This document shows positions 23,713 to 33,618 of a stretch of 64,000 nucleotides of DNA, one piece after another. The notes below the pieces were generated by a model that was not told where the DNA came from, made no database searches, and saw nothing but the letters and a program-made list of their open reading frames with translations. How positions within the stretch are numbered: position 1 is the stretch's first letter; every line of letters begins with the position of its first letter. Position numbers and translations under genes: made by a program. Source of the stretch: Bordetella parapertussis (GTDB lineage Bacteria; Acidobacteriota; Terriglobia; Bryobacterales; Bryobacteraceae); the NCBI GenBank assembly GCA_943328975.2, contig CALQCC020000012.1:50165-114164 (forward strand). Direction: 5' to 3'.

Positions 23713-26700
23713 ATGCGTTACTTGAGTCTATTTTCCGCGCTGCTATTGTGCGCAGCTTCGTCGTTCGGACAAACCGCGACGGGTACAATCACGGGGACAA
23801 TTTCTGATCCTGCGGGTGCCGTTGTCGCGAATGCTCCGTTGGAACTGACGAATGCCGCGACCGGATCGGTACAACAAACGCTTTCGAGCAGCACGGGTAA
23901 TTTCACATTCCCGCAGCTTTCGGTGGGCACTTACACACTGACGGCGACCGCACCGGGTTTTAAGGCGTCGATTCACCAGAACTTGGGTGTGCAGGCGACG
24001 CAGACGATTCGCGTCGACGTTAGCCTGGAGGTTGGTACCTCGGCTGAATCGATCACGGTTACCGACCAAGCGTCGCTGCTGCGCACAGAGAGCGCCGCGA
24101 TCGCGTCTAACGTGACGACGGCCCGATTGAACTCGCTGCCGATTCTAGGAATCGGCGTGAACTCGGCCAGTCCCGCAGGCATCCGCAATCCGCTGGCATC
24201 CTCGCTGCTGACCCCGGGCGTATTTTTTAACCCGGCCCAGGCGATGCGTGTGAACGGTTCGCCGGCAAACACGTACGGCATCAAGCTCGACGGACAGGAT
24301 ATCACGAACGGCGTGAATACTTCGGCATCGCAACAGCAGGTACAGCCCAGCGTTGAGGCGTTGGAAGAAGTCGCGATTCAGTCGTCGAACTACTCGGCGG
24401 AATTTGGACAAGCCGGTTCCGGCCTGTTCCAGTTCACGACTCGTTCGGGCAGCAACGCGTACCATGGATCGGCGTACGACTACTTCGTCAACGAAGCGTT
24501 GAACTCTAGCCAGTCCTTCAGCCACATTTTGAATCGCAACCGCCGCAACGATTTCGGTGGTAGCATCGGCGGCCAAGTGACGATCCCGAAGATCTATAAC
24601 GGCAAGGACCGCACGTTCTTCTTCTTCAATATGGAGGTCTTTAAAGAGAACGCGCGCATTTCCGATCAAACGCGCACTGTGCCGATTCAGGCCTATCGCG
24701 ACGGCAACTTCTCCAGCGTTCTTACCGGCCGTGCCTTCACCGGCGCTCTGGCAACGGATCCTCTGGGCAAGGCCATGATTGAAGGGCAGATCTTCGATCC
24801 GCTCACGGAACAAGTAGTGAACGGAGCGCGCGTGCGTTCGCAATTTGCGGGCAACATCATACCCGTGGCGCGATTCGATTCATCGGCGGTAAAGTTCCAA
24901 AATCTGATTCCCGCGGCGACGCAGGCCGGTTCGGTCAACAACTTCCTGAACGGCTTTCAGAGCAAGCGCACGACCCCGGTGCCGTCTATCAAGATCGACC
25001 ACAGCTTCAGCAGCAAGTTGAAGATCGGCTTCTACCGGTCGTCCACGCAGACGGAGACTCCGTACGCTACAGGCTTCGGCGGTTCGGAAGGATTCCCGGA
25101 TACGCTCACCGCAACGCGCGGAACCTACATCTACTCGCGCACATGGCGCGGGAACTTGGACTACACCATCACGCCGACGATGTTTATGCACTTCGGTGTC
25201 GGCTACATTGTGAACGACTTCAGCGACAAGGCGCCGCTCACTAATTTTGACATGGAGAAGGTTCTCGGCATCAAGGGTGGGACGCTTGGACCGGACAACG
25301 GTGCGCGCATTCCTTACTGCCCGGGTTGCGCATTGGGCGCCGCGGGTTCGGCGTTGTTTGCCAAGGGCGGACTGTCCGTCACTGGACCTTTCGCTCAGGT
25401 TCGCAGCCTATTGCAGCGTCCCACGGCCCAACTCAATTTGAGCTGGGTAACGGGCAACCACACTTATAAGTTTGGCAGCGAAGTCCGTTTCGACGGATAC
25501 CCGGTGGCGACTGTTTCGAACACCTCGGGTCAATTCACTTTCGCTGCGGACCAGACCGCGAATTCCTACGTGATCACGCAAGGCTCCGCACTGGGCGGTT
25601 TGTTCAGCGGGTTCCCGTATGCGAGCTTACTACTGGGCCAGGCGAGCTCAGCGACGGTGGCACAGCCGACCAATACTCGCGGCGGTCGCGGATTCTATTC
25701 GTGGTTCGCGCAAGATACCTGGAAGCTGACGCGCAAATTGACGCTGGACTACGGTATCCGTTGGGATCTCTTCACGTATCCGCGTGAGCAATACGGACGG
25801 TCGCCCACACTGGCACCGAACTTGGCGAACACCAATGCTGGTGGACATCCGGGTGCGACGATCTTTGAAGCGAACTGCAATTGCCGCTTCGCCAAGAACT
25901 ACCCGCTCGCATACGCGCCGCGCTTGGGTCTGGCGTATCAGGTTGATCAAAAGACTGTGGTCCGGGTGGGCTTCGGCTTAAGCTATGCGATGTCACAAGG
26001 TGGTGGTCAGGGTTCGGCGGGTGCGAACACGCCTTATTCAGCATCGCCGGCGAACGCGGCGTTCACGCTCAGCAACGGTCTTCCGGCGGCCACTTCCTGG
26101 CCGAATTTGAATGCCAACTTGTTTCCCTTCGCTCCGGGCAGCGTGCCGGCGGCGGGTCCTGCAGTTGTGGATCAGAACTATGGACGGCCTTCGCGCTTGT
26201 GGCAGGGTAACATCAGTGTGCAGCGCGAAATCATGCGTGACTTAGTGATTGAGGCTGCCTATGTCGCCAACCGTGGTGTGTGGTGGCGCGCTTCGAGCTT
26301 GGTGGACTACAACGCGCTACAGCCGAGCATCCTGGCGAGTCAGTATGGTCTGGATTGGAACAACGCAGCGGATCGTACGATCCTGACCGCACAGGTGAAC
26401 AGCCCGGCGGCGGGACGCTTCCAGAACAAGGTTCCGTACGGGGGGTTCCCGACTTCGCAGACCGTGGCGCAGTCATTGCGGCCGTTCCCGCAGTTCACGG
26501 GTTTGGCGCCGACGGGTGCACCGCTTGGCAGCACTTGGTATGACTCGCTTCAGATGAAGGCCACCAAGCGCATGTCGCATGGTTTGGACTTGACCTGGAC
26601 TTACACGTACTCGAAGGAATTGATGCTGGGTGCTGACAACGATCTGGGCGGCGGCGTGATCAACGACGTGTTTAATCGTTCCACCAACAAGCAGCTTTCT

Positions 26701-27339
26701 AGCTTCTCGAAGCCGCACATGATGGTGTTGGCGGCGAACTACACGCTGCCGAAGTGGGGCGTCAATCGTTGGGTGGATTCGGTGGTGAAGGACTGGACTC
26801 TGGGCGCGGTGCTGCAGTATTCGAGCGGCCTCCCGATTCAGACACCGCTCAGCCCGGGTAACAACAACGGTACGTCTCTGCTGCGTGCCACCTATGCAAC
26901 CCGCGTTGCTGGGCAACCGCTGTATCTGCAGGATCTGAACTGCCATTGCTATGATCCGGCGCGAACGGTTGTTTTGAATCCGGATGCTTGGGTCAACACA
27001 CCGAACGGCACGTTTAGCCCGTCGGCTGCCTTCTACAACGACTTCCGTTATCAGCGCCGTCCGTCGGAACTGATGAGCGCGGGTCGCATCTTCCGCATCC
27101 GGGAAGGCATGACCTTCCTGATTCGTGCGGAGTTCAGCAACATCTTCAACCGCACGTTGTCGACGGTCGCTGGTTCGACCGTGGCGACGGGTGGCTTTGT
27201 GCAGCCGAGCACCACTTTGGGAGCGGCGGCGACGAAGGACGCGCTGGGCCGCTACATCAATGGATTCGGCACCACGAATCTGACGGGCACGGTGAACGGG
27301 GAACGTCAGGGCACGTTGGTGGCTCGGTTCCAGTTCTAA
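23713..27339 (+). CDS. Oar-like TonB-dependent receptor with N-terminal carboxypeptidase-regulatory domain (copy 1)
   Basis: A 1208-residue outer-membrane protein. MRYLSLFSALLLCAASSFGQ is a signal peptide; residues about 20-110 (GTITGTISDPAGAVVANAPLELTN, GNFTFPQLSVGTYTLTATAPGFK) form the carboxypeptidase-regulatory-like domain. A plug region follows (MRVNGSPANTYGIKLDGQDITN, EEVAIQSSNYSAEFGQAGSGLFQFTTRSGSN), then a large beta-barrel ending in Phe (LVARFQF), the outer-membrane insertion signal. Acidobacteria carry many of these; the likely cargo is a large oligosaccharide or peptide, but it cannot be read here. It lies directly after tonB-exbBD and has a close paralogue at 29194. Alone between two terminators. 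Confidence 0.92.
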   Translation: MRYLSLFSALLLCAASSFGQTATGTITGTISDPAGAVVANAPLELTNAATGSVQQTLSSSTGNFTFPQLSVGTYTLTATAPGFKASIHQNLGVQATQTIRVDVSLEVGTSAESITVTDQASLLRTESAAIASNVTTARLNSLPILGIGVNSASPAGIRNPLASSLLTPGVFFNPAQAMRVNGSPANTYGIKLDGQDITNGVNTSASQQQVQPSVEALEEVAIQSSNYSAEFGQAGSGLFQFTTRSGSNAYHGSAYDYFVNEALNSSQSFSHILNRNRRNDFGGSIGGQVTIPKIYNGKDRTFFFFNMEVFKENARISDQTRTVPIQAYRDGNFSSVLTGRAFTGALATDPLGKAMIEGQIFDPLTEQVVNGARVRSQFAGNIIPVARFDSSAVKFQNLIPAATQAGSVNNFLNGFQSKRTTPVPSIKIDHSFSSKLKIGFYRSSTQTETPYATGFGGSEGFPDTLTATRGTYIYSRTWRGNLDYTITPTMFMHFGVGYIVNDFSDKAPLTNFDMEKVLGIKGGTLGPDNGARIPYCPGCALGAAGSALFAKGGLSVTGPFAQVRSLLQRPTAQLNLSWVTGNHTYKFGSEVRFDGYPVATVSNTSGQFTFAADQTANSYVITQGSALGGLFSGFPYASLLLGQASSATVAQPTNTRGGRGFYSWFAQDTWKLTRKLTLDYGIRWDLFTYPREQYGRSPTLAPNLANTNAGGHPGATIFEANCNCRFAKNYPLAYAPRLGLAYQVDQKTVVRVGFGLSYAMSQGGGQGSAGANTPYSASPANAAFTLSNGLPAATSWPNLNANLFPFAPGSVPAAGPAVVDQNYGRPSRLWQGNISVQREIMRDLVIEAAYVANRGVWWRASSLVDYNALQPSILASQYGLDWNNAADRTILTAQVNSPAAGRFQNKVPYGGFPTSQTVAQSLRPFPQFTGLAPTGAPLGSTWYDSLQMKATKRMSHGLDLTWTYTYSKELMLGADNDLGGGVINDVFNRSTNKQLSSFSKPHMMVLAANYTLPKWGVNRWVDSVVKDWTLGAVLQYSSGLPIQTPLSPGNNNGTSLLRATYATRVAGQPLYLQDLNCHCYDPARTVVLNPDAWVNTPNGTFSPSAAFYNDFRYQRRPSELMSAGRIFRIREGMTFLIRAEFSNIFNRTLSTVAGSTVATGGFVQPSTTLGAAATKDALGRYINGFGTTNLTGTVNGERQGTLVARFQF

Positions 27340-27355
27340 GGGACGAAGAGCAAGG

Positions 27356-27394
27356 AAAACGGGCGTTGAGGTTTGAAGCCTCAACGCCCGTTTT
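27356..27394. terminator. Bidirectional terminator between receptor 1 and the ABC-F gene
   Basis: AAAACGGGCGTTGAGG (27356-27371) and CCTCAACGCCCGTTTT (27379-27394) form a perfect 16-bp stem with a 7-nt loop, with T-runs on both strands. It serves the plus-strand receptor and the convergent minus-strand ABC-F gene. Confidence 0.92.
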
Positions 27395-27411
27395 GTATTT
27401 ACGGAGTGCTT

Positions 27412-29043
27412 TTAGCGGCTCATGGCCGGTGAACGCTTCGCCACGTCGGAGGCGTATTCGTCGTACGGACCTCTGAAGTCTTCGATGCCGTTCTTGTCGA
27501 TGTGCCAGATGCGGGTGGCGACTTCTTCGATCAAATCGTGATCGTGGGTGACCACGAAGACGGTGCCTTCATACTTCTGCAAAGCGATGTTGAGGGCGTT
27601 GATCGATTCGAGGTCCAAGTGATTGGTGGGTTCGTCGAGTACCAACACGTTCGGCTTGAGCAGCATCAACTGGCAGAAGATGAGGCGGGCGGCTTCTCCG
27701 CCGGATAGGGCGTCGGTCTTCTTGTGTACGTCGTCGCCGCTGAACAACATCTGCCCCAGCAGGCCGCGCAGTTCTTCCTGCGAAGTCTGCGGTGCGAAGT
27801 CATGCAGCCACTTGATGAGGGTGGTGCCGGAAGGGATGGATTCCTTGTGATCCTGCGCGAAGTATCCGACGGCGGTTTCGTGACCCCAGGTCACTTTGCC
27901 GGAGTCGATCTTGAAATCCTGATCGGCGCAGCCGGGGGCGTTCTGGACCAGCGACCGGAGCAGCGTCGTTTTACCCGCGCCGTTGCGCCCGATGATGGCG
28001 ACTTTCTCGCCACGGCTGATGGAAGCGGTGAAGCTCTTGATCACTTGCTTGCCATCGTCGTATGACTTGCAGACCTTTTCGACTTCCAGCGGATGACGGC
28101 CGGAAGGACGGTTCATTTGGAAACGGATGAAGGGGCGTGCGATGTTGGAACGCGCCAGGTCTGTGGTCTTGAGGCGCTCGACTTCCTTCTTACGGGAGTT
28201 CACCTGCGAAGAACGCGTACCGGCGGAGAAGCGAGCAATAAATTCGTTCAACTGCTCGATCTTCTTTTCGCGCTGTGCGTTGCCGGCTTCGATGGTGGCG
28301 CGGACCTGGGTCTTGGCCAGCACCATGTCGTCGTAACCACCGGTGTAGGTGATGACGCACTGATAGTCGATGTCGGCGACGTTGGTACAGATGTCGTTCA
28401 GGAAGTGGCGATCATGCGAGATTACGATCAAGCAACCTTCGTAGGCTTTCAGGTATTCCTGCAGCCAGTGGACCGAGTCCAAATCGAGGTTGTTTGTCGG
28501 TTCGTCGAGGAGTAGCGCGCCGGGGGTGCCGAACAGTGCCTGTGCGAGCAGGACGCGGACTTTTTGACCGCCCTGCAACTCGCCCATCTTCTTCTTGTAG
28601 AGCTCTTCGGGAATGTCCAGACCGTCGAGCAGGATGGCGGCGTCGGATTCGGCGGTGTAGCCGCCTTCGTCGCCGACAACGCCTTCGAGCTCGCCCAGAC
28701 GCATGCCGTCGTCGTCGGTCAGGGTGGCGGGGTCTTTGTCGTACAGTTTCTCGCGTTCCTGCAGGGCTTCCCACAGGGGACCGTTGCCCATGATGACGGC
28801 GTCCAGCACCTGGAATTCGTCGAAGGCGAACTGATCCTGCGCCAGGACGCCCATCCGCTTAGGACGGGTTACCGAGCCCTTGGACGGCTCGATTTCGCCG
28901 GTCAGGATCTTCATCAAAGTCGATTTGCCAGCGCCGTTCGGTCCGGTGATCGCATAGCGGCGGCCGGTCTGAAAGGTGGTGGTTACATCTTCAAATAAGA
29001 TGCGGGCGCCGTAGCGCATGGAAATGTTGTTTAAAGATATCAA
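27412..29043 (-). CDS. ABC-F family ATPase (YbiT-like)
   Basis: A soluble protein of about 543 residues with two ABC domains and no membrane segment. Domain 1 has Walker A GPNGAGKST, signature LQGGQ and Walker B LLLDEPTNNLD; domain 2 has GRNGAGKTT, LSGGE and LVLDEPTNHLD. The linker between them binds the ribosome E site in this family, which tunes translation or protects against antibiotics. Length and N-terminus fit YbiT. The TTG at 29043 (ISLNNISMRYG) was chosen because a perfect TATAAT -10 box at 29087-29092 overlaps the earlier ATG at 29088, which would also add a non-family extension. Minus strand, monocistronic. Confidence 0.88.
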   Translation of the reverse strand: MISLNNISMRYGARILFEDVTTTFQTGRRYAITGPNGAGKSTLMKILTGEIEPSKGSVTRPKRMGVLAQDQFAFDEFQVLDAVIMGNGPLWEALQEREKLYDKDPATLTDDDGMRLGELEGVVGDEGGYTAESDAAILLDGLDIPEELYKKKMGELQGGQKVRVLLAQALFGTPGALLLDEPTNNLDLDSVHWLQEYLKAYEGCLIVISHDRHFLNDICTNVADIDYQCVITYTGGYDDMVLAKTQVRATIEAGNAQREKKIEQLNEFIARFSAGTRSSQVNSRKKEVERLKTTDLARSNIARPFIRFQMNRPSGRHPLEVEKVCKSYDDGKQVIKSFTASISRGEKVAIIGRNGAGKTTLLRSLVQNAPGCADQDFKIDSGKVTWGHETAVGYFAQDHKESIPSGTTLIKWLHDFAPQTSQEELRGLLGQMLFSGDDVHKKTDALSGGEAARLIFCQLMLLKPNVLVLDEPTNHLDLESINALNIALQKYEGTVFVVTHDHDLIEEVATRIWHIDKNGIEDFRGPYDEYASDVAKRSPAMSR

Positions 29044-29086
29044 GTTAGAAGCTCTACGAAGGGGATCCTGCGGAGGAGACACTTTC

Positions 29087-29092
29087 ATTATA
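29087..29092 (-). promoter_or_regulatory. -10 box of the ABC-F gene
   Basis: TATAAT reads perfectly on the minus strand, 44 nt before the proposed TTG start. No good -35 is visible. It abuts the divergent receptor promoter at 29107-29135. Confidence 0.45.
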
Positions 29093-29106
29093 GTCCAAGA
29101 TTGGCC

Positions 29107-29135
29107 TTGACTCCGGGCCTGGATGGGGGTAATAT
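29107..29135 (+). promoter_or_regulatory. Sigma70-type promoter of the second TonB-dependent receptor
   Basis: TTGACT (29107-29112), 17 nt, TAATAT (29130-29135). The predicted start is about 29142, giving a leader of about 50 nt that contains the perfect palindrome at 29162-29171. The -10 box sits inside an imperfect dyad (GGTAATATCACC). Confidence 0.6.
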
Positions 29136-29152
29136 CACCCAGATCATATTTT

Positions 29153-29172
29153 GCTGTATTCCTGTATACAGC
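29153..29172 (+). promoter_or_regulatory. Candidate GntR operator in the leader of receptor 2
   Basis: CTGTATACAG (29162-29171) is a perfect 10-bp palindrome nested in a longer inverted repeat GCTGTAT/ATACAGC (29153-29159 and 29166-29172). Its core TGTATACA is identical to the site at 35218-35225 before the operon encoding the GntR/FCD regulator. FCD-type GntR proteins typically bind TNGTNNNACNA-like palindromes, which fits. Located downstream of the transcription start, it could act as a roadblock. Confidence 0.5.
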
Positions 29173-29193
29173 GAAGAGGGGCAAGGGGTGAGC

Positions 29194-32100
29194 ATGTCAA
29201 AGACCAAGATATTACTCGGGTTGTTGTTTGCGGCCTGGAGCGCTTTTGGGCAAAGTGATCGCGGAACGATCACGGGGACGATAGCCGATCCGGCTGGGGC
29301 GGTAGTGGCCGCAGTGCCGGTAGAGGTGAAAAACGTCGAGACGGGTGGCCTCTATGAAGCGGCCAGCACAGCGACCGGAAACTACACGGTGGCGCAGTTG
29401 CCGGTAGGTACGTACACGATGACTGTGGTGGCGCCTGGGTTCAAGCGCTTCGTACAAGAAAATATTCGCGTGCAGGTGGCACAAGTAATTCGCATCGATG
29501 TGGCCCTGGAAGTGGGCTCGGCTGCGGAATCGATTACGGTCACTGACGAGGTTTCGCTATTGAAGACGGAAAGTGGCGAGATGAGCCACACGGTTTCGGC
29601 GAAGCGCTTGAACGAACTTCCGATCCTCGGCATCGGCGGTGGCAATTCGTCGAGCCAGGGTATGCGCTATTACTTGTCGCAGACGCAGTTACTGCCGGGT
29701 GTGTACTTCTCCACCGGTGCGAACGGCATCCGCGTGAACGGTGCGCCGAATAATACCCTCCGCATCCAGGTGGATGGTATGGACTCCACCAACGCGCTGA
29801 TCCCCTTCAGCCATCCGTCGATGCAGCCCAGCGTGGACGCGGTGGAAGAGACCTCGGTTCAGACCAGTAACTTTGCGGCGGAATATGGCCAGGTTGGCGG
29901 TGGACTGTACAACGTCACGATGAAGTCGGGTACGAACCAGTATCACGGCGGCGGGTTCAACTACATGGCAAACGAGGCGATGAACGCTGCGACTCCGTAC
30001 GTGAACACGAAGCCGCGCATTCGCCGCAATGACTTCGGCTTCACGTTTGGCGGGGCGGTGAAGATCCCCAAGGTTTACAACGGAGCGAACCGGTCGTTCT
30101 TCTTTCTTAGCTTTGAGCAGTATCGTGAATTCTTCCAGACCAACGATCGGGCCATCACGGTTCCGACGACTGCGTATCGCGCGGGTGATTTCACGACGGC
30201 ATGGACGGCTCGTAATCTGGCGGGGACCGATCCGCTGGGGCGCACGATGCGAGAAGGAACGATCTTCGATCCTGCTACGACGCGTCCATCCGCGGATGGT
30301 CGCTTGTTCCGCGATCCGTTCTTGAACAACGTAATCCCTGTGGCCCGCCTGGATCGCGTGGCACTGAAAGTGCAAAGCCTGATTCCGACGCCAACCTCGA
30401 GTGCGGTCACCTCCAACTACTTGCCTTCCTTCCCGAATGATCGCGTCACCAGCAACCCCTCTTTCAAGATCGACCAACAAATGGGTTCCAAAGCGAAGTT
30501 GTCGTTCTACTTCGGCAGCAACCGGACGAAGGCGCAGTATTCGCAGCAATTGAACGGGTCTGAAGGTTTGCCGGAGGAGATCACCTCTACGCGCGGCACC
30601 TTCACGAAGAGCTGGACCTATCGGTTGAACCTCGACTACACGCTGTCGCCGTCGCTCCTGCTGCACATGGGCTCCGGCTTGGTGTTGTACAAATTCAGTG
30701 ACGCCTCGCCGACGCGTACTTATGATTCGGTGACGGCACTGGGTCTGGTTGGTGCCACGGTTCGTGGCGAAGCGGGTGGTCGTTTCCCCAGCATCACGGG
30801 CCTGTGCCAAGGTGGCGCTTCGCCCACTTGCACGGGTACAGGCGGTATGGCGAACATGGGTCCGGGCGCGGGTGGCAACCAATCCAACCAGAGCATGACC
30901 ACGCCCACTGGTAACATCACGCTGACGTGGGTGAAAGACAACCACACCTACAAGTTTGGCTCCGAAGTTCGTCCGCAGGGCTTCGTCGGCCACATCCTGA
31001 ACAGCACCAATGGTAACTACGCGTTTTCCGCCGCGCAGACCGGTCAGCCGTATCTGCAGGCGACGGCGGTGGGTGGCATCTCGGTTGGCTTCCCCTACGC
31101 GAGCTTCCTGTTGGGTTCGGTGGGCAGTGGTTCCCTCGCCTACCCGTCGGATGTTCGCACCGGCAAGGATCAGTGGTCTTTCTACGGGCAGGATACGTGG
31201 AAGATTCGCCGCAACCTGACGCTGGATTACGGTCTGCGTTGGGACTATGCAACGACGCCGACCGAGCAATACGGCCGTCTTCCGAGCTTGGATGCGGGCC
31301 TCGCTAATCCGACGGCCGGTGGCCATCCTGGCGCGACGGTGTTTGAGGCGACCTGTAATTGTCAGTTCGGCAAGAACTACAAGGGCGCGGTTCAGCCACG
31401 TATCGGGCTGGCCTACCAAATCAACCAGAAGACGGTGCTGCGCGCCGGTTTCGGCCTGGCCTACAACACGACCGGTTCTGCCGGTTTTGGGAATGCCGCG
31501 CACAACAATCCGTTCACGGCTCCGGCCTTCGGTATCGAGGCCATGACTCTGCAGACGGGCGTTCCCGCGACGTTCCTGACGCCGTGGCCGAACTTTAGCC
31601 CCGGTGTGTTCCCGGCGGCTGGCAATCCGGGAGCTCTGGCAGGTCCTCCGTCTGTGATCGATCAGAACGCGGGCCGTCCGCCGCGCCAGTATCAGTGGAG
31701 CATCGGGTTGCAGCGCGAATTGTTCCGCAACCTGGTGGTGGAAGCATCGTATGTGGGCAACCGCGGTATCTGGTGGCCCAGCACGCAGTTGAACTACAAC
31801 GCTCTCGAAGACTCGCGGTTGGCCGCCTATGGCCTCAGCCGCAATAACGCGGCGGATCTGGCTATCCTTCGTGCGCCGCTCAACTCGGCCGCCGCGGCTC
31901 GCTTCCAGAATCGTCTGCCGTATGGAAGCTTCCCGGCGACGGCGACGGTGGCGCAGTCTTTGCGCCCGTTCCCGCAATTTGCTTCGGGCCTGACGCCGAC
32001 GTGGGCGCCGGTGGGCAACACCTGGTATGACTCACTGCAGGTGAAGGTCACCAAGCGCCTGTCGCAGGGCCTCGACTTCAGCTACAACTTCACATGGGCG

Positions 32101-32775
32101 AAGGAGCTGCAGCGCGGCACCGACGGTCCTACCAACGACGTGTTCAATCGTGCGATCAACAAGACCTTCACCGGGTTCTCCCGTCCGCTGGTCAGCGTGC
32201 TCGCGGTCAACTACCGTGTGCCGACGCTCAGCACTTACAAGCCGGTCTCCTGGGTCCTACGTGATTGGACGCTAGGTACGGTTCTGCAGTATGCCAGCGG
32301 CTTCCCGATTGCTGCGCCCACCAGCAACAATCGCATGGGCACGGTGAACTTCCAGGGCAACACGTACTTCAATCGTGTGGCCGGACAGCCGCTATTCCTG
32401 AAGGACCTCAATTGCCACTGTGTCGATCCCCGCAAGGACCTGGTACTGAATCCGGCTGCGTGGACCGATGCTGCGGATGGTCAGTTCAGCACTTCGGCTG
32501 CTTTCTATAACGACTATCGCCAGCAGCGTCGTCCGTCCGAGTCGCTGAGCCTGGCTCGCACCTTCCGATTTGCCGAGCGCTTCAACCTGATGCTGCGCGG
32601 CGAGTTCAGCAACGTGTTCAACCGGACGCAGATGACAAACGCGAGCTCGACGAATGCGGCGGCCGCGACGACGACCTCGAATGGGGTGTTGACGGGTGGC
32701 TTCGGATTCATCAATCCGGCGACCGTGGATTCACCGCCTCGGCAGGGGACGATTGTGGCTCGGTTGAGCTTCTAG
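29194..32775 (+). CDS. Oar-like TonB-dependent receptor with N-terminal carboxypeptidase-regulatory domain (copy 2)
   Basis: About 1193 residues from ATG 29194, which has a GGGG-rich ribosome-binding site and begins a signal peptide (MSKTKILLGLLFAAWSAFGQ); the longer upstream frame covers the promoter. Same order as copy 1: regulatory-like domain (RGTITGTIADPAGAVVAAVPVEVKN), plug (IRVNGAPNNTLRIQVDGMDSTN, EYGQVGGGLYNVTMKSGTN) and barrel ending IVARLSF. The two share long stretches, for example LTLDYGLRWDYA/LTLDYGIRWDLF and the CNCQF/CNCRF pair, so they are recent paralogues. It faces the GntR gene across a terminator and probably belongs to its regulon. Confidence 0.92.
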   Translation: MSKTKILLGLLFAAWSAFGQSDRGTITGTIADPAGAVVAAVPVEVKNVETGGLYEAASTATGNYTVAQLPVGTYTMTVVAPGFKRFVQENIRVQVAQVIRIDVALEVGSAAESITVTDEVSLLKTESGEMSHTVSAKRLNELPILGIGGGNSSSQGMRYYLSQTQLLPGVYFSTGANGIRVNGAPNNTLRIQVDGMDSTNALIPFSHPSMQPSVDAVEETSVQTSNFAAEYGQVGGGLYNVTMKSGTNQYHGGGFNYMANEAMNAATPYVNTKPRIRRNDFGFTFGGAVKIPKVYNGANRSFFFLSFEQYREFFQTNDRAITVPTTAYRAGDFTTAWTARNLAGTDPLGRTMREGTIFDPATTRPSADGRLFRDPFLNNVIPVARLDRVALKVQSLIPTPTSSAVTSNYLPSFPNDRVTSNPSFKIDQQMGSKAKLSFYFGSNRTKAQYSQQLNGSEGLPEEITSTRGTFTKSWTYRLNLDYTLSPSLLLHMGSGLVLYKFSDASPTRTYDSVTALGLVGATVRGEAGGRFPSITGLCQGGASPTCTGTGGMANMGPGAGGNQSNQSMTTPTGNITLTWVKDNHTYKFGSEVRPQGFVGHILNSTNGNYAFSAAQTGQPYLQATAVGGISVGFPYASFLLGSVGSGSLAYPSDVRTGKDQWSFYGQDTWKIRRNLTLDYGLRWDYATTPTEQYGRLPSLDAGLANPTAGGHPGATVFEATCNCQFGKNYKGAVQPRIGLAYQINQKTVLRAGFGLAYNTTGSAGFGNAAHNNPFTAPAFGIEAMTLQTGVPATFLTPWPNFSPGVFPAAGNPGALAGPPSVIDQNAGRPPRQYQWSIGLQRELFRNLVVEASYVGNRGIWWPSTQLNYNALEDSRLAAYGLSRNNAADLAILRAPLNSAAAARFQNRLPYGSFPATATVAQSLRPFPQFASGLTPTWAPVGNTWYDSLQVKVTKRLSQGLDFSYNFTWAKELQRGTDGPTNDVFNRAINKTFTGFSRPLVSVLAVNYRVPTLSTYKPVSWVLRDWTLGTVLQYASGFPIAAPTSNNRMGTVNFQGNTYFNRVAGQPLFLKDLNCHCVDPRKDLVLNPAAWTDAADGQFSTSAAFYNDYRQQRRPSESLSLARTFRFAERFNLMLRGEFSNVFNRTQMTNASSTNAAAATTTSNGVLTGGFGFINPATVDSPPRQGTIVARLSF

Positions 32776-32796
32776 TTAAACGGTCAGTTAGTAGCA

Positions 32797-32834
32797 CAGA
32801 AACAGCGCCGGGAAACCGGCGCTGTTTCTGTTTT
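32797..32834 (+). terminator. Terminator after receptor 2
   Basis: CAGAAACAGCGCCGG (32797-32811) and CCGGCGCTGTTTCTG (32816-32830) form a perfect 15-bp stem with a GAAA tetraloop followed by TTTT. It may also serve the convergent GntR transcript. Confidence 0.9.
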
Positions 32835-32871
32835 GGGGAGCGTGTTAGAGCAGAGACTAGTGCAGACGAAG

Positions 32872-33615
32872 TTAGACGATGTTGTCCATGCGGATCAACG
32901 AGGATCCGGGAACGCAGCTGAGGATCTTGGAGTCGCCGACCAGGACGGATTCCAGGTTCCGGCGGGACAAGCGAACGTGTTCGCGGGCGACGGCTTCGGC
33001 GCGGGTGCCTTGATGGCTCTCGATGGCCTCCAGGATCGCGTGGTGTTGTTCGTGTCCGATGGCCATGAGTTCGGCAGCGCGTGGCAGCTTGGATCGAGCG
33101 AAGACCATGGCACTGGGGCTGGCGAAGGGAAGCGAAGTGAGATGCTTCAACGTCCGTTCGAGCATGGAGCTCTTCGCCAAAGAGATCAATTCGTTGTGGA
33201 ACGCCTCGTTCAGGTCCATGTAGCGCGCAAAGTCGTCCATGGTGTGATTCGCGATGACGTCCATCTGACGCTGATACTCCCGAATCTTGAACAGGTCCGC
33301 TGCGTCGGTCAGGCGTTCTGCGGCCAAGCGAGCGGCAGTGCCTTCCAGCACGCCACGCATTTCGATGGCGTCCCAGATGTCGGCGAGGGTGAACTCGCAA
33401 ACGATGAATCCGCCGGAGGGCGCGGTTTCCAGCAAGCCTTCGTGCGCCAGACGGTCTAGAGCTAAGCGGATGGGTGTACGGGATACGTTCAGGCGGGCGA
33501 CTAGTGCGAGTTCGGACAACCGTTCGCCGGGAGCGAACTCGCCTTTGAGCAACATCTCACGCAAAGTGAGCAGCGCTCGTCCTGTTTGGGAAACGAATTC
33601 CAGATTGCTTCGCAT
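32872..33615 (-). CDS. GntR-family transcriptional regulator with FCD ligand domain
   Basis: A 247-residue regulator. The N-terminal winged helix (about 10-75) has GEFAPGERLSELALVARLNVSRTPIRLALDRLAHEGLLE, the GntR signature. The C-terminal all-helical FCD domain (about 85-220) has IWDAIEMRGVLEGTAARLAAERL, the metal/ligand Asp-His set in YMDLNEAFHNELISLA, and EQHHAILEAIESHQGTRAEAVAREHV. FCD regulators respond to carboxylic acids or sugar acids. It begins 3 nt after the ankyrin gene's stop, so the two share a transcript driven from the TGTATACA region at 35218. It is probably autoregulatory and may also act on the receptor at 29194. Confidence 0.93.
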   Translation of the reverse strand: MRSNLEFVSQTGRALLTLREMLLKGEFAPGERLSELALVARLNVSRTPIRLALDRLAHEGLLETAPSGGFIVCEFTLADIWDAIEMRGVLEGTAARLAAERLTDAADLFKIREYQRQMDVIANHTMDDFARYMDLNEAFHNELISLAKSSMLERTLKHLTSLPFASPSAMVFARSKLPRAAELMAIGHEQHHAILEAIESHQGTRAEAVAREHVRLSRRNLESVLVGDSKILSCVPGSSLIRMDNIV

Positions 33616-33618
33616 TCT

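Noticed and set aside
29088..29184. Longer start for the ABC-F gene
   Set aside because: Residues do not match the family and a TATAAT box overlaps it; start placed at 29043.
29689..31977. 762-codon open frame opposite receptor 2
   Set aside because: Arg-rich composition without motifs; typical shadow of a high-GC gene.
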